This document shows, in pieces, positions 1 to 8,490 of a DNA stretch of 64,000 nucleotides. This DNA is from CAVPCY01 sp963702525 (GTDB lineage: Bacteria; Actinomycetota; Coriobacteriia; Anaerosomatales; PHET01), in contig CAVPCY010000013.1 in assembly GCA_963702525.1 (NCBI GenBank), positions 1 to 64,000 of the forward strand, in the 5' to 3' direction. The notes under the pieces are model-generated. The model ran no database searches, was not told where the DNA came from, and worked only from the letters and a program-made list of their open reading frames with translations. A program made the position numbers and the translations under genes. The first letter of the stretch is position 1. Each line of letters starts with the position of its first letter.

Positions 1-91
1 CGGAAGAGGGGAGCCGCTGGCGGTTCTTGCGGCACTCTTGGGATATCTGTGCTATGATGCGCAGCGGTGGGTCGCTTTGGCCCACAGGATT

Positions 92-157
92 GCGACGTGA
101 CAACCCGCATTCTGGCGGGACTCGTCACGTCGCTTTGTTTTGCCCCCGAAGTGGGGC
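92..157 (+). promoter_or_regulatory. Structured 5' leader of the cold-shock gene
   Basis: A perfect 10-bp inverted repeat (GCGACGTGAC at 92-101, GTCACGTCGC at 124-133) encloses a smaller CCCGC/GCGGG hairpin and is followed by a T-rich run (TTTGTTTT). A second hairpin, CCCC-GAAG-GGGG-like, occupies about 142-157 and ends just before the ribosome binding site GAGAGGA. A -10-like TATGAT lies at 53-58. Long folded leaders that respond to temperature are known for cspA-type mRNAs. The pairing is seen directly; the regulatory role is inferred. Confidence 0.5.
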
Positions 158-174
158 GAGAGGATGTGTACAGC

Positions 175-378
175 ATGGCAGAAGGAAAAGTGAAGTGGTT
201 CAATCCGGACAAGGGTTATGGCTTCATCGAGCGCGAGGGTGGAGACGACCTGTTCGTCCACTTCTCTGAGATCCAGAGCGAGGGCTTCAAGACCCTCGAC
301 GAGGGTCAGGCAGTCAGCTTCACCGAGGCGACTGGCAACAACGGTAAGCCGCAGGCGACGCAGGTTCGTGCTCTCTAG
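175..378 (+). CDS. cspA: Cold-shock domain protein (CspA family)
   Basis: The 67-residue product is a single cold-shock domain that binds single-stranded RNA and DNA and acts as an RNA chaperone in the cytoplasm. The two RNA-binding motifs are visible as KGYGFIER and DLFVHFSEI, and the length is exactly that of bacterial CspA proteins. The ATG at 175 was chosen because it begins the conserved MAEGKVKWF N-terminus and follows a GAGAGGA ribosome site; in-frame codons further upstream fall in the folded leader. It is transcribed alone and is followed by a strong hairpin terminator. Identification is secure; the exact paralogue letter is conventional. Confidence 0.95.
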   Translation: MAEGKVKWFNPDKGYGFIEREGGDDLFVHFSEIQSEGFKTLDEGQAVSFTEATGNNGKPQATQVRAL

Positions 379-407
379 CACGTAGCCTCAGTACCGCAGG
401 TCTTACG

Positions 408-437
408 AGGGCCGCTCCGTCAAGGGGCGGCCCTTTG
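408..437 (+). terminator. Rho-independent terminator after csp
   Basis: An 11-bp stem with one G-T pair (AGGGCCGCTCC at 408-418 with GGGGCGGCCCT at 424-434) closes a five-base loop and is followed by a short T run. It lies 30 bases after the cold-shock stop codon. Confidence 0.8.
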
Positions 438-590
438 CGTTGCCTGCACACCGGCGGCCGGGTCGCTGGCCTGCGATCGCCCTAGCGCAGTGAGTCCCGG
501 ACCGGCGTTGGTGCGCTAGACTGGACGGGTGCGGAATCCGGCCGGTGCGTTCGCACGACGAAGACCCCTTCTCCTACGTCGAAGAGCAGC

Positions 591-2681
591 GTGACCACGC
601 ATCACACACCACAGTTCGAGGGCGCCGCATGGCGCGCGCTGGCCGATCACGATCGCGACATCGTGCTCGTCACGCGTTCCGACGGCGTGATCGTCTACGC
701 CAACGAGACTGCAGGGCGCGTGTACGGCGCGCCGGCCAGAGAGCTGCGGGGGACGGGTCTCGATACGCTGCGAGTCCCCTCCACGCGCCCGCTGATCCAG
801 GCGCCGGGTGTCGCCGACGCCGAGGAGGGCGTGCTCTACGAGACCGTGCACATCCGCCAGGATGGAACTCACTTTCCGGTCGAGGTCAGCTCGCGGCGCT
901 TCAAGGAAGACGAGGCGGCCTACGAGCTGGTCGTGGTACGGGATCTCACCCGTGACCAGGATGCGCGCCGCCAGAGCGCCGAGATGCTCGATGAGCTCCT
1001 GGCGGCGAATCGGCAGCTCGAAGGGTTGCTGCGCATCGTGTCGAGCGCGGTGGGCCGCGTGGACCTCGACCAGTTGTTGCACTCGGTGCTCGCTGTGCTG
1101 CGCGAGGTCATGGACGCCGATTCCGCGCTCTTCTTCACCCTTGAGGGCCCCTCGTGGCGGCTGCGTGCCCAGGAGGGTTACGAGGCCGAGAGGGTCGACG
1201 GCTTCGCGATGGGTTCCGATGAGGGCTTTGCGAGCCAAGTGGCTGCTGCGGGCGAGGCGCTGTGGGTGGGCGACGTGGTCGCATCCAGCGCGGCGATTCC
1301 CGCGCATACCGAGTTCGGCGTCAAGGCGATGTTCGGCGTCCCCATGTACCTGGAGGGCGCTCTGTTCGGCGTGCTGGAGTGTACTTGGGCGACCGAGAGA
1401 CTCGTCAGCGACGCCGAGCGCGTGATGCTGCAGGTCGCGGCCGACAGGATCATGGCGGCGGTGCTTGGCGCGCAGCGATACGAGCGCAGTGTGCGGTCTC
1501 AGCGGTTCGGGGCGGTGCTGTCGGAGATCTCGGCGGTGATCAATGCGTCGCACCAGATCGACACGCCCATGGTGATCTCGCTTCAGATGGCCGCCGAGGA
1601 GCTCGAATGCGAGGTGGCCGCGTTCGGGCCGTTTCGCGCAGGCGTCTACGACATCCAGTTCGCCGTTGGCGTCGAGCCGCGCAGCGTGATCGTTGGCGGG
1701 CACCCCGAGCTCGACAACGACGTCGGGATCATCGTCATCGGGGGACCGGACGGCGCAAGTGCGTTCGGCTCCGAGGTGTTGACGCAGTTGGGGGTCGCTC
1801 ACTGCGCGATCGTGCCCGTCGCCGTGGGCGGTGAATGGTACGGCGCGCTCGCGTTTGGCAAGCGCGCTGAGTCCGGCCTGTTCGACGAGGCCGAGCTGGA
1901 CTTCATTCGGCGGTTGGCCTCCGTAGTGGGGATCGCATCCTCGAACGTGGCGGACTACCAGTCGGAGCACTACATCGCGGAGACCCTGCAGGAGGCCCTG
2001 CTCACGCTCGACGAGGAAGACCTCGCTCTGAGCATCGGCCACGTGTATCGCTCGGCGACGCTCTCCACTCGTGTGGGAGGCGACTTCTACGACGCCTTCA
2101 CCATGTCCGGGGGACGCAGCGCTGTTCTGATCGGTGACGTGTCCGGAAAAGGGCTCGATGCGGCCGTGGTCACCAGCTTCGTCAAGAACACGGTGCGCGC
2201 GTTCGCTCACGGAGACAACTCGCCCGCCGCTATCGTCGCCAAGACGAACGACGTGCTCGCGACCGCCGCTCGGCTGCCTGACTTCGCCAGCGTCGTGTTC
2301 ATGGTGGTCGAGATCGACACCAGGCGCGTCACGTACTGCAGCGCCGGGCATCCTCCAGCGATCGTGTTGCGCGCCAACGGCTCTGTCGAGCGGCTCGAGT
2401 GCGGCTCTCCGGTCATCGGGGCGTTCATCGGGCTCGACTACTCCGAGGACAGCTTCGAGCTCGCCGAGGGCGACATCGTCGTGCTCTACACCGACGGCGT
2501 GACTGAGGCCCGCGCGGCAGACGGCGGTTTCTTCGGCGAAGAGCGGCTGTTGAGCGTGTTGGGGGACGCGGCCGGTGCCGATGCGCCACAGGTGCCGGCG
2601 CTGCTCAACGACGCGGTGATGTCGTTCACCGGCGGCCGCCTCAGTGACGACATCGCGATTCTGGCGTTCCGCATCGCCTGA
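591..2681 (+). CDS. PAS-GAF-GAF-SpoIIE serine phosphatase
   Basis: This 696-residue cytoplasmic signalling protein has an N-terminal PAS domain (about 10-115), two GAF-like domains (about 150-300 and 310-455) and a C-terminal PP2C/SpoIIE phosphatase domain (about 470-695). Metal-binding PP2C motifs are visible: GGDFYDAF (about 495), GDVSGKG (about 515), YTDGVTEA (about 633) and SDDIAIL near the end. Proteins of this build (RsbU/RsbP type) dephosphorylate an STAS anti-sigma-factor antagonist in response to a signal sensed by PAS or GAF. No transmembrane segment is seen. The GTG start at 591 has only a weak ribosome site. A second SpoIIE phosphatase lies at 17425-20649 and an STAS-ATPase protein at 20646-21446; a direct link is inferred. 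Confidence 0.88.
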   Translation: MTTHHTPQFEGAAWRALADHDRDIVLVTRSDGVIVYANETAGRVYGAPARELRGTGLDTLRVPSTRPLIQAPGVADAEEGVLYETVHIRQDGTHFPVEVSSRRFKEDEAAYELVVVRDLTRDQDARRQSAEMLDELLAANRQLEGLLRIVSSAVGRVDLDQLLHSVLAVLREVMDADSALFFTLEGPSWRLRAQEGYEAERVDGFAMGSDEGFASQVAAAGEALWVGDVVASSAAIPAHTEFGVKAMFGVPMYLEGALFGVLECTWATERLVSDAERVMLQVAADRIMAAVLGAQRYERSVRSQRFGAVLSEISAVINASHQIDTPMVISLQMAAEELECEVAAFGPFRAGVYDIQFAVGVEPRSVIVGGHPELDNDVGIIVIGGPDGASAFGSEVLTQLGVAHCAIVPVAVGGEWYGALAFGKRAESGLFDEAELDFIRRLASVVGIASSNVADYQSEHYIAETLQEALLTLDEEDLALSIGHVYRSATLSTRVGGDFYDAFTMSGGRSAVLIGDVSGKGLDAAVVTSFVKNTVRAFAHGDNSPAAIVAKTNDVLATAARLPDFASVVFMVVEIDTRRVTYCSAGHPPAIVLRANGSVERLECGSPVIGAFIGLDYSEDSFELAEGDIVVLYTDGVTEARAADGGFFGEERLLSVLGDAAGADAPQVPALLNDAVMSFTGGRLSDDIAILAFRIA

Positions 2682-2723
2682 GGTGCCCCTTCGGCTAGAC
2701 TACAGCGGTGGAGGGGAGCACCG

Positions 2724-3413
2724 GTGATTGCGTTTGCCGAGGTCAGCATAGGTGAGGCACCCGCGACGCCGTGCGTTCGCTGTGCGCCGCACACGTCGGC
2801 AGCGATGCGCCCGGCCACACTCGTACTCGCCGATATCGCAGCGGCGTGCGCTTCGTGGGGCGACGGGCCCGGTCCCAACGTCTCGCTGGTCGGAGCCGAG
2901 CCGTTCGCGCATCCCGAACTGCCGTTGCTGGTACAAGGCGCTCTCGAGGCCGGATGCGAAAGGATCCGGCTGCGCACCGACGCCGGCGCCCTGCCTGCCG
3001 GCAACAACGCCGCCGGAGTGCTCGGTGCTGGCGTTCGCCACATCGAGGTCGCGCTGCTCGGCGGCGATGCGAACACGCACGACGCGCTGGTGGGCCGACA
3101 AGGGGCGTTCGTAGCCGCTGCGGCCGGAGCCTCGGCGTTCCGGTCGGCAGCTGCCGCGCAAGGAGCTCACGTGGTGGTCACGGGGCGGATCCCCGTGTGT
3201 CGGCACAACCGGGAGGACCTGGTTGCGACCGTGCAAGCGATGGTCGCTCTTGGAGCGCTCGCGATAGAAATCGCCCCAGTCGACGGCGCGGCCCTCGACG
3301 ACGAGCGACTCGCGGCGGCCTCGCAAGCCGCTGTCGCAAACGGCGTGTGGCTCGACGGCGCGGTAGGTCGGCAGCTCGGGGCGCCATGGCGCCTCATCGG
3401 GACGCGGTCATGA
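2724..3413 (+). CDS. Radical-SAM-like barrel protein lacking the full cysteine motif
   Basis: The 229-residue product has landmarks of a radical SAM partial barrel: a GAEPFAHPEL segment where GGEP motifs normally fall, a GGDANTHDALVGRQGAF stretch resembling the substrate-side loop, and a later beta-strand with IEIAPVD. The N-terminus, however, has only CVRC (Cys17, Cys20); the first cysteine of the usual CxxxCxxC motif would fall at residue 13, which is proline. It therefore probably cannot hold a normal [4Fe-4S] cluster by itself. A strong GAGGGGAG ribosome site precedes the GTG start. Its stop overlaps the start of the B12 radical SAM gene by four bases, so the two are probably translationally coupled and may form a complex. 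The function is unknown. Confidence 0.6.
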   Translation: MIAFAEVSIGEAPATPCVRCAPHTSAAMRPATLVLADIAAACASWGDGPGPNVSLVGAEPFAHPELPLLVQGALEAGCERIRLRTDAGALPAGNNAAGVLGAGVRHIEVALLGGDANTHDALVGRQGAFVAAAAGASAFRSAAAAQGAHVVVTGRIPVCRHNREDLVATVQAMVALGALAIEIAPVDGAALDDERLAAASQAAVANGVWLDGAVGRQLGAPWRLIGTRS

Positions 3414-4699
3414 AGCGCGGGGAGCGACTCGTGGTCGCGCTCGTCGGTGTGAGCTCGCCGGGGTACCGCTCGCTCGCCAACGCGTACCTGCGCGAGGCGG
3501 TCAAGACCGACGCGCGTCTGCCCGAGGTCTGGGTCGCCACACCGGAGTTCCCCACGACCGCCGACCCGTGGTGGATCGCCTACCAGCTGCTTGAACTCGA
3601 CCCGGCCCCGGACGTGTTCGGCTTCTCGGTGGTGTGCTGGAACGCGCGCACCGTCTACGAGGCCGCGCGCGTCCTCAAGCAGGCGCGCCCGGAGTGCTTC
3701 ATCGTGGTGGGCGGCCCGGAGGTCGGCCCTATCGCCGAGCAGGTCTTAGCCGAGCAACCCGGGCTCGACGCCGTCGTTTCCGGCGAGGGGGAGTTCGCGC
3801 TGCCCGATCTGCTGTACTCACTGGTCCGCGGTGGCGACCCCGGTTCCGTGCCCGGTGTGACCGCGCGCGACGGCGACCGCATCGTCCGCGGACCGGAACG
3901 CCCTGCGATCGAGAGCCTCGACGAACTGCACTCTCCGTTCTCGGTTGGCGGGCACGCCACCGACGGCTCGGCGTACCTGGAGACGTATCGCGGCTGTCCG
4001 CACCGCTGTGCCTACTGTTTCGAGGGCAAGGGCGAGACACGCATACGCTCCTACTCGTGGCAGCGCATCGCCGCCGATATCGAGTCAGTCGCCTCCACGT
4101 CGGGTATGCGCTCGTTCAGCTTCATCGACCCGGTGTTCAACCTCAGCACCGATCGGCTCGAGCGCCTCGCAGAGCTCATGGCGCCGTGGGTCGCGCGGGG
4201 CGTCCGCCTGCACACGATCGAGGTCGACATCGAGCGCGTCGACGATGCGCAGGCGGCGCTCCTGGCACGCGCCGGCGTCGTGAGCGTCGAGACCGGCCCG
4301 CAGTCGGTGGGCAAAGCCGCGCTGAGCACGTGTGCCCGCTCCTTCGATGCCGAGAAGTTCCGTGCCGGGGTCGAGGCCTGTCGCCGACGAGGGATCTCCG
4401 TGGAGTGCGACCTGATCATCGGCCTTCCCGGTGACACCGCCCAAGACGTGCTGGATGGCATGGACTTCGCCATCGGCCTGGACCCGGGCAAGGTGCAGCT
4501 CTCGACGCTGCATGTCCTGCCCGGCACCGACCTGTGGGCTCGTGCCCACGAGCTGGGTCTGCGCTTCGACCCCCAGCCGCCACACGAGGTCATCGCCACG
4601 GCTCAGGTTCCGTTCGGGGAGCTGCGCCGGCTCGAGGTGCTCGGCAATGCCGCCACCGCAATCTACCGGGCACGCCTGCCCCGAAAGGACCTGCCGTGA
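3410..4699 (+). CDS. B12-binding-type radical SAM protein
   Basis: The 429-residue product has an N-terminal Rossmann-like region of the cobalamin-binding type (about 1-150, with VVGGPEVG and VVSGEGEFALPDLL), followed by a radical SAM core with the canonical cluster motif in YRGCPHRCAYCFEGKG (about residues 190-205). Such enzymes use a 5'-deoxyadenosyl radical, often with methylcobalamin, for methylations or rearrangements of unactivated carbons. The DxHxxG cobalamin signature is not obvious, so actual B12 binding is uncertain. It overlaps both neighbours by four bases (ATGA upstream, GTGA downstream) within a three-gene unit with the cluster-less paralogue-like protein and an aminotransferase. 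The substrate is unknown. Confidence 0.8.
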   Translation: MKRGERLVVALVGVSSPGYRSLANAYLREAVKTDARLPEVWVATPEFPTTADPWWIAYQLLELDPAPDVFGFSVVCWNARTVYEAARVLKQARPECFIVVGGPEVGPIAEQVLAEQPGLDAVVSGEGEFALPDLLYSLVRGGDPGSVPGVTARDGDRIVRGPERPAIESLDELHSPFSVGGHATDGSAYLETYRGCPHRCAYCFEGKGETRIRSYSWQRIAADIESVASTSGMRSFSFIDPVFNLSTDRLERLAELMAPWVARGVRLHTIEVDIERVDDAQAALLARAGVVSVETGPQSVGKAALSTCARSFDAEKFRAGVEACRRRGISVECDLIIGLPGDTAQDVLDGMDFAIGLDPGKVQLSTLHVLPGTDLWARAHELGLRFDPQPPHEVIATAQVPFGELRRLEVLGNAATAIYRARLPRKDLP

Positions 4700-5859
4700 G
4701 TCCCGTATCGCGACGCGCACAAGCCATCCGCCCCTTCGTGGTCATGGATGTGGTCGCCCGGGCCAAGGAGCTCGAGTCCCAGGGCAGAGACATCGTCCGG
4801 CTCGAGATCGGCGACCCCGACTTCCCCACGCCCCGCATCATCGCCACCGCGTGCGAGACCGCGATCGAGGAGGGGAGCACCCACTACACGCAGTCCCTCG
4901 GCCTTCCCGACCTGCGTGACGCGATCCGTGACGACTACTCGGTGAAGTACGGCGTGACGATCGACCCCGAGGACATTGTGGTCACGCAGGGCACGAGTCC
5001 GGCGATGCTGCTGCTCTTCGGTGCGTTGCTGGACCCGGGTGACGAGGTCGTGATGCCCGACCCGTGCTACCCTGCCTACCCCAACTACGTGGCGTTTCTC
5101 GGCGGGGTGCCCCGACTCGTCCGCACGCGTGCCGAGGAGGGCTTTCGCTTCCGGATCGACGAGCTCGAGGCGGCGATCGGACCACGCACCAAGGCCGTGA
5201 TGATCACGTCGCCGAGCAACCCGACCGGGGCGGTTCTGGGTGACGACGACCTCAAGGCGCTCGCCGAGCTTGCCGAACGCACCGGCGTCTACATCGCGAG
5301 CGACGAGATCTACCACGGCCTCACCTTCAGCGGCCCCGACCACACCATCCTTCAGCACACCGGTCGGGCGTTCGTGCTCAACGGCTTCTCCAAGGCGTAC
5401 GCGATGACCGGCTGGCGCTTGGGCTACCTCATCGCGCCGCGCGAGTTCGTCCGTCCCGCCGAGAAGATCCAGCAGAACTTCTTCCTGGCTGCGAACGCCT
5501 TCGTGCAAAGCGCGGGCGTGGTCGCGCTCACGCAGGCTCAGGACGAGGTGGCGCACATGCGCGAGCTCTACGACGAGCGGCGTCGCTACCTCGTGCCGGC
5601 GCTGCGCGGGATCGGTCTGACGATCGAGTGCGAGCCGCAAGGAGCGTTCTACGTGTTCGCCGACGCGCGAGCGTGGGGCGAGGACTCGCTCGAGCTGTCG
5701 CGTCGCCTTCTCGAGGAGGCGGGAGTGGCGTGCGCGCCCGGCATCGACTTCGGTCCGGGCGGGGAGGGGTTCTTGCGGTTCAGCTATGCGACGTCGCTCG
5801 ACCGGCTGCACGAGGGCGTGGCGCGGCTCGAGCGATGGGCGGCTGGGAACGTGGGATGA
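4696..5859 (+). CDS. PLP-dependent class I/II aminotransferase
   Basis: This 387-residue cytoplasmic enzyme belongs to fold-type I aminotransferases of the aspartate/aromatic family. The PLP-binding lysine is in NGFSKAYAMTGWR (Lys about 233), and the SPSNPTGAV, DEIYHGL and FLRFSY (substrate-carboxylate arginine) motifs are all present. The length is typical. The GTG start at 4696 overlaps the previous stop codon by four bases and begins a normal N-terminus, SRRAQAIRPF. Family members move amino groups between amino acids and 2-oxo acids. Its coupling to two radical-SAM-type genes suggests a dedicated biosynthetic role rather than general amino acid metabolism, but that is inference. Confidence 0.9.
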   Translation: MSPVSRRAQAIRPFVVMDVVARAKELESQGRDIVRLEIGDPDFPTPRIIATACETAIEEGSTHYTQSLGLPDLRDAIRDDYSVKYGVTIDPEDIVVTQGTSPAMLLLFGALLDPGDEVVMPDPCYPAYPNYVAFLGGVPRLVRTRAEEGFRFRIDELEAAIGPRTKAVMITSPSNPTGAVLGDDDLKALAELAERTGVYIASDEIYHGLTFSGPDHTILQHTGRAFVLNGFSKAYAMTGWRLGYLIAPREFVRPAEKIQQNFFLAANAFVQSAGVVALTQAQDEVAHMRELYDERRRYLVPALRGIGLTIECEPQGAFYVFADARAWGEDSLELSRRLLEEAGVACAPGIDFGPGGEGFLRFSYATSLDRLHEGVARLERWAAGNVG

Positions 5860-6041
5860 TGACCGCTCGGCGCGCTTGAGCGCCCGTCCGCCCTCAGATG
5901 CTGGAGTATGGGCGGTCGAGCGCCGATACTATGAAAGGTCGCCGCGTCGGGGGGTCTAGGGCGTTGGCGGAGGGTTTGCTCTACACTTCTCGGCAACTCA
6001 CCCGGCGCGAGCGCCGGATTCCAGAGGAGATACCACTGAGC

Positions 6042-6764
6042 GTGATCGCCACTGAGGTCTGGAGCAAGGCAGACATTCACATACACTCGGACCACTCCGA
6101 CGGGCTCGCCAAGATCCCCGAGATCATGGAGTACGTCGCCAACCACACCGACCTCAAGGTCATTGCGATCACCGACCACAACACTCTCGAGGGCTCGCTG
6201 TTCGCGAAGTCGCTCTCGGAGCTCTACGACTTCGAGGTGGTCGTCGCCGAGGAAGTCTCCTCCAAGGAAGGCCACATCATAGGCCTGTTCCTCGAAGAGG
6301 CGATTCCCGCGGGCATGACGGCAGCCGACACGGTGCGTGCGATCGAAGAGCAGCACGGCATCGCGGTCATCGCCCACCCGTTCTCGGCACAAGGGGTCTT
6401 CGGTCCCACGGGTCGTGACCTGTTCTCCTCGGCGGTCAACGACTGGGCATTCCACGCATTCGAGGTCTACAACTCGCTGCCCTTCCTCGTGTGGGCGAAC
6501 AGCATGGCCGCCAAGACGCTCGCCGGCGGCCACGGTGTCGCCGCGACCGGCGGCAGCGACGCGCATGTGCTCCAGGCGATCGGCAAGGGCTACACGCTGT
6601 TCAAGGGGACCACAGCCGAGGATCTGCGCTCGAGCATCCTCAATCTCGAGACCCGGGCGCAGACTGAAAGGCAAGGGCTCTCCCTTGCGTGGCGCTATGC
6701 GGTGAACCTGCCGCGCATCCGCCGCATGCAGTCGTGGAACTGGGAGCGCTGCAAGGCGAGATAG
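6042..6764 (+). CDS. PHP-domain metal-dependent phosphoesterase
   Basis: The 240-residue product starts with the PHP signature KADIHIHSDHSDG and continues with the further metal-ligand motifs ITDHNT, AHPFS and SDAHVL. PHP proteins of this stand-alone kind hydrolyse phosphoesters (for example 3',5'-bisphosphonucleotides or small phosphorylated substrates) with a trinuclear metal centre. The GTG at 6042 was chosen because GAGGAGA lies eleven bases upstream and the domain begins within ten residues. Longer in-frame readings up to 5898 have no conserved sequence. The 180 bases before it hold nothing clear. It is convergent with the chelatase-like gene. Confidence 0.82.
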   Translation: MIATEVWSKADIHIHSDHSDGLAKIPEIMEYVANHTDLKVIAITDHNTLEGSLFAKSLSELYDFEVVVAEEVSSKEGHIIGLFLEEAIPAGMTAADTVRAIEEQHGIAVIAHPFSAQGVFGPTGRDLFSSAVNDWAFHAFEVYNSLPFLVWANSMAAKTLAGGHGVAATGGSDAHVLQAIGKGYTLFKGTTAEDLRSSILNLETRAQTERQGLSLAWRYAVNLPRIRRMQSWNWERCKAR

Positions 6765-6807
6765 CCTGGCACCGAGCGCTATCCGCGCCGCTTGCGCGCC
6801 GGCCGGA

Positions 6808-8028
6808 TCATTCGCTGAGCGCTGCCAGAACTCGCGTGCGCAACTCCTCGATGACTGCCTCGTCGTCACGCCAGGGTGGCAGCGTCGTGGCGGTCGCCTC
6901 GTCGGGGACCCGCGCCTGACGGACCGATATCTCCAAGTCGAGCTTGGTGGTCACGCCATCCAATGGAAAGACGGCCGGTACCACGAGCACCCGAGCGCAT
7001 CCAAGCGCCGCGAGGTGCCGAACCTGCGACGTCACGTCGGGCTGGCCCCATTCGGCCCAGGCAATGCGCACGAACTCCTCGGCCAGGCCCCGCTCGACCA
7101 ACAGCATCCGCAGCCGGTTGAGAAAGACCAGCTCCTGCGCGTCGAACTCGGGGTGTGCCTTGGCGCGTTCCTCCGGCTGACCGTGGCCCACGAGCACCGC
7201 GCCGGTCGCGTCGTTCGAGGCGTGCATGACACGTTCCGCGAGCATCGTGAGCACGCCGTCCGCATCGCTCATCGCCCCGGTGTAGCGAACGTCGACGCCT
7301 TTGGTGCCCAGTCGCAGCGCGTCGATCTCGGAGCGCGCGAACTCCATCTGGGGGGGCTCGGCGACGAAGAGCTCTGCCACGACGATGCGCCGGTGTCCTC
7401 GGGTGGCTGCCGCCGCGACGGAGCCCGCGACGCTGTCCGCGCCCGAACCCTGCGCCCACTCGACTCGGGCCTGCCGATCGCCCACAGCGCTCGCGAGCCG
7501 GTCCGCGACCGCGGCGACCTCGGTGGCGGACGGGCTGTTGTCGGCGATAACCCGGTAGCGCGCCTTCTGCGCGAAGAACATGAAGGGGAGCACGCCGATC
7601 GACGCCTCGAGCAGTCCCTCGTCGGCCAGGCCCTGTAGCATGCGGGCCGTGTCGCGCGGGTCGTACGACTTCGCGTCCACGCTCGCGACCAAGATGACGG
7701 CCGCGACTCCCGGATCCTCGGGAAGCACGTCGGGAACGCGCGGCTCCGCCGATCGAAGGGCGTATCGGTACAGCAGCGTCGACGCTAGGGCGTACCCGCC
7801 TCCGGCTGCTGCCACCATGAAGCTCATGGCCCAAAGCGCCGCGTCGGGCCGGTCGTATGCCTGGAAGATCTCGGCGAAAGCGAACGCCGCGATGACGAAC
7901 CCGGCGACTCCCATCATGGCCGCGACGAACTCCATCTCGCGGCGCACCACGAGAACACCAACGACGGCGGCTCCTGAGATGGCAGCCCCGACAAGCAACG
8001 AGACCCATATGAGCGCGAGCTGGTTCAC
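6808..8028 (-). CDS. Membrane-anchored chelatase-like protein
   Basis: The 406-residue product begins with about three transmembrane helices (residues 1-90), followed by a soluble region with two alpha/beta halves. The second half resembles the ferrochelatase/CbiX class II chelatase fold: LVGHGQPEER with a candidate metal-binding histidine, then a conserved-looking region ending in VLVVPAVFPLDGV. The first half (about 105-230) may be a second, degenerate copy. Soluble chelatases insert metal into tetrapyrroles; a membrane-anchored two-domain form is unusual. A GTG start at 8028 follows a strong GGGAGGG site. It could also be a non-catalytic metal or tetrapyrrole carrier. Identification rests on motif resemblance only. 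Confidence 0.55.
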   Translation of the reverse strand: MNQLALIWVSLLVGAAISGAAVVGVLVVRREMEFVAAMMGVAGFVIAAFAFAEIFQAYDRPDAALWAMSFMVAAAGGGYALASTLLYRYALRSAEPRVPDVLPEDPGVAAVILVASVDAKSYDPRDTARMLQGLADEGLLEASIGVLPFMFFAQKARYRVIADNSPSATEVAAVADRLASAVGDRQARVEWAQGSGADSVAGSVAAAATRGHRRIVVAELFVAEPPQMEFARSEIDALRLGTKGVDVRYTGAMSDADGVLTMLAERVMHASNDATGAVLVGHGQPEERAKAHPEFDAQELVFLNRLRMLLVERGLAEEFVRIAWAEWGQPDVTSQVRHLAALGCARVLVVPAVFPLDGVTTKLDLEISVRQARVPDEATATTLPPWRDDEAVIEELRTRVLAALSE

Positions 8029-8090
8029 GCACCCTCCCTATGGGGGACATGATACTCGTTGGACCGCTGCCGACGGGTCGTCTTCAGCGG

Positions 8091-8119
8091 TTGTGTAGGT
8101 ATACCCCACGGGGTATAAT
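8091..8119 (+). promoter_or_regulatory. Thioredoxin promoter with CsoR/CstR-type operator
   Basis: A -35 element TTGTGT (8091-8096) and a perfect -10 TATAAT (8114-8119) are 17 bases apart. The spacer is filled by the perfect palindrome TATACCCC-AC-GGGGTATA (8100-8117), whose right arm overlaps the -10. Runs of four C and four G in an A/T-flanked palindrome are typical of CsoR/CstR operators. The same element recurs at 9445, 16489 and, in weaker form, at 58646 and 58679. Confidence 0.8.
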
Positions 8120-8166
8120 GCACGTAGAGCCAAGCACGTTGGATACTCGAGAGGGAGAACCGGTCA

Positions 8167-8490
8167 ATGAGCAACGCCGTAGATATCACCGAGCAGTCGT
8201 GGGACGCCGAGGTAATCGAGTCGGACAAGCCTGTGGTCGTGGACTTCTGGGCTCCGTGGTGCGGACCGTGCCGGATGGTCGGTCCAGAGGTCGACAAGCT
8301 CGCTGGACGCGTGGGCGACTCGGTCAAGTTCGTGAAGCTCAACATCGACGAGGCGCGCGACATAGCTGTGCGCTATGGCGTCATGAGCATTCCGACGATC
8401 GCCAAGTTCGAAGGCGGGAAGATGGTTGCCCAGGTAGTGGGTGCTCGTGGCGCTGACGCTTTGGGACGTGAGCTCGGAGTCGAGGGATAG
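8167..8490 (+). CDS. trxA: Thioredoxin
   Basis: This 107-residue protein is a standard thioredoxin that reduces protein disulfides in the cytoplasm. The active site is WAPWCGPCRM with Cys32 and Cys35, and the cis-proline loop is SIPTIAKF. AGGGAG precedes the ATG. It is directly followed, without a gap, by an FmdB-type zinc ribbon gene, so the two form an operon. The promoter contains the ATACCCC/GGGGTAT operator, which predicts induction when the tandem CsoR/CstR-type repressor encoded at 8802-9395 senses its ligand. This would fit a thiol or persulfide stress response. Confidence 0.96.
   Translation: MSNAVDITEQSWDAEVIESDKPVVVDFWAPWCGPCRMVGPEVDKLAGRVGDSVKFVKLNIDEARDIAVRYGVMSIPTIAKFEGGKMVAQVVGARGADALGRELGVEG

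Noticed and set aside
516..2351. A 611-codon open frame on the minus strand opposite the SpoIIE phosphatase gene
   Set aside because: It is rich in Arg, His and Asp with no family motifs, and it mirrors a clearly conserved gene; long antisense frames are common in high-GC DNA.
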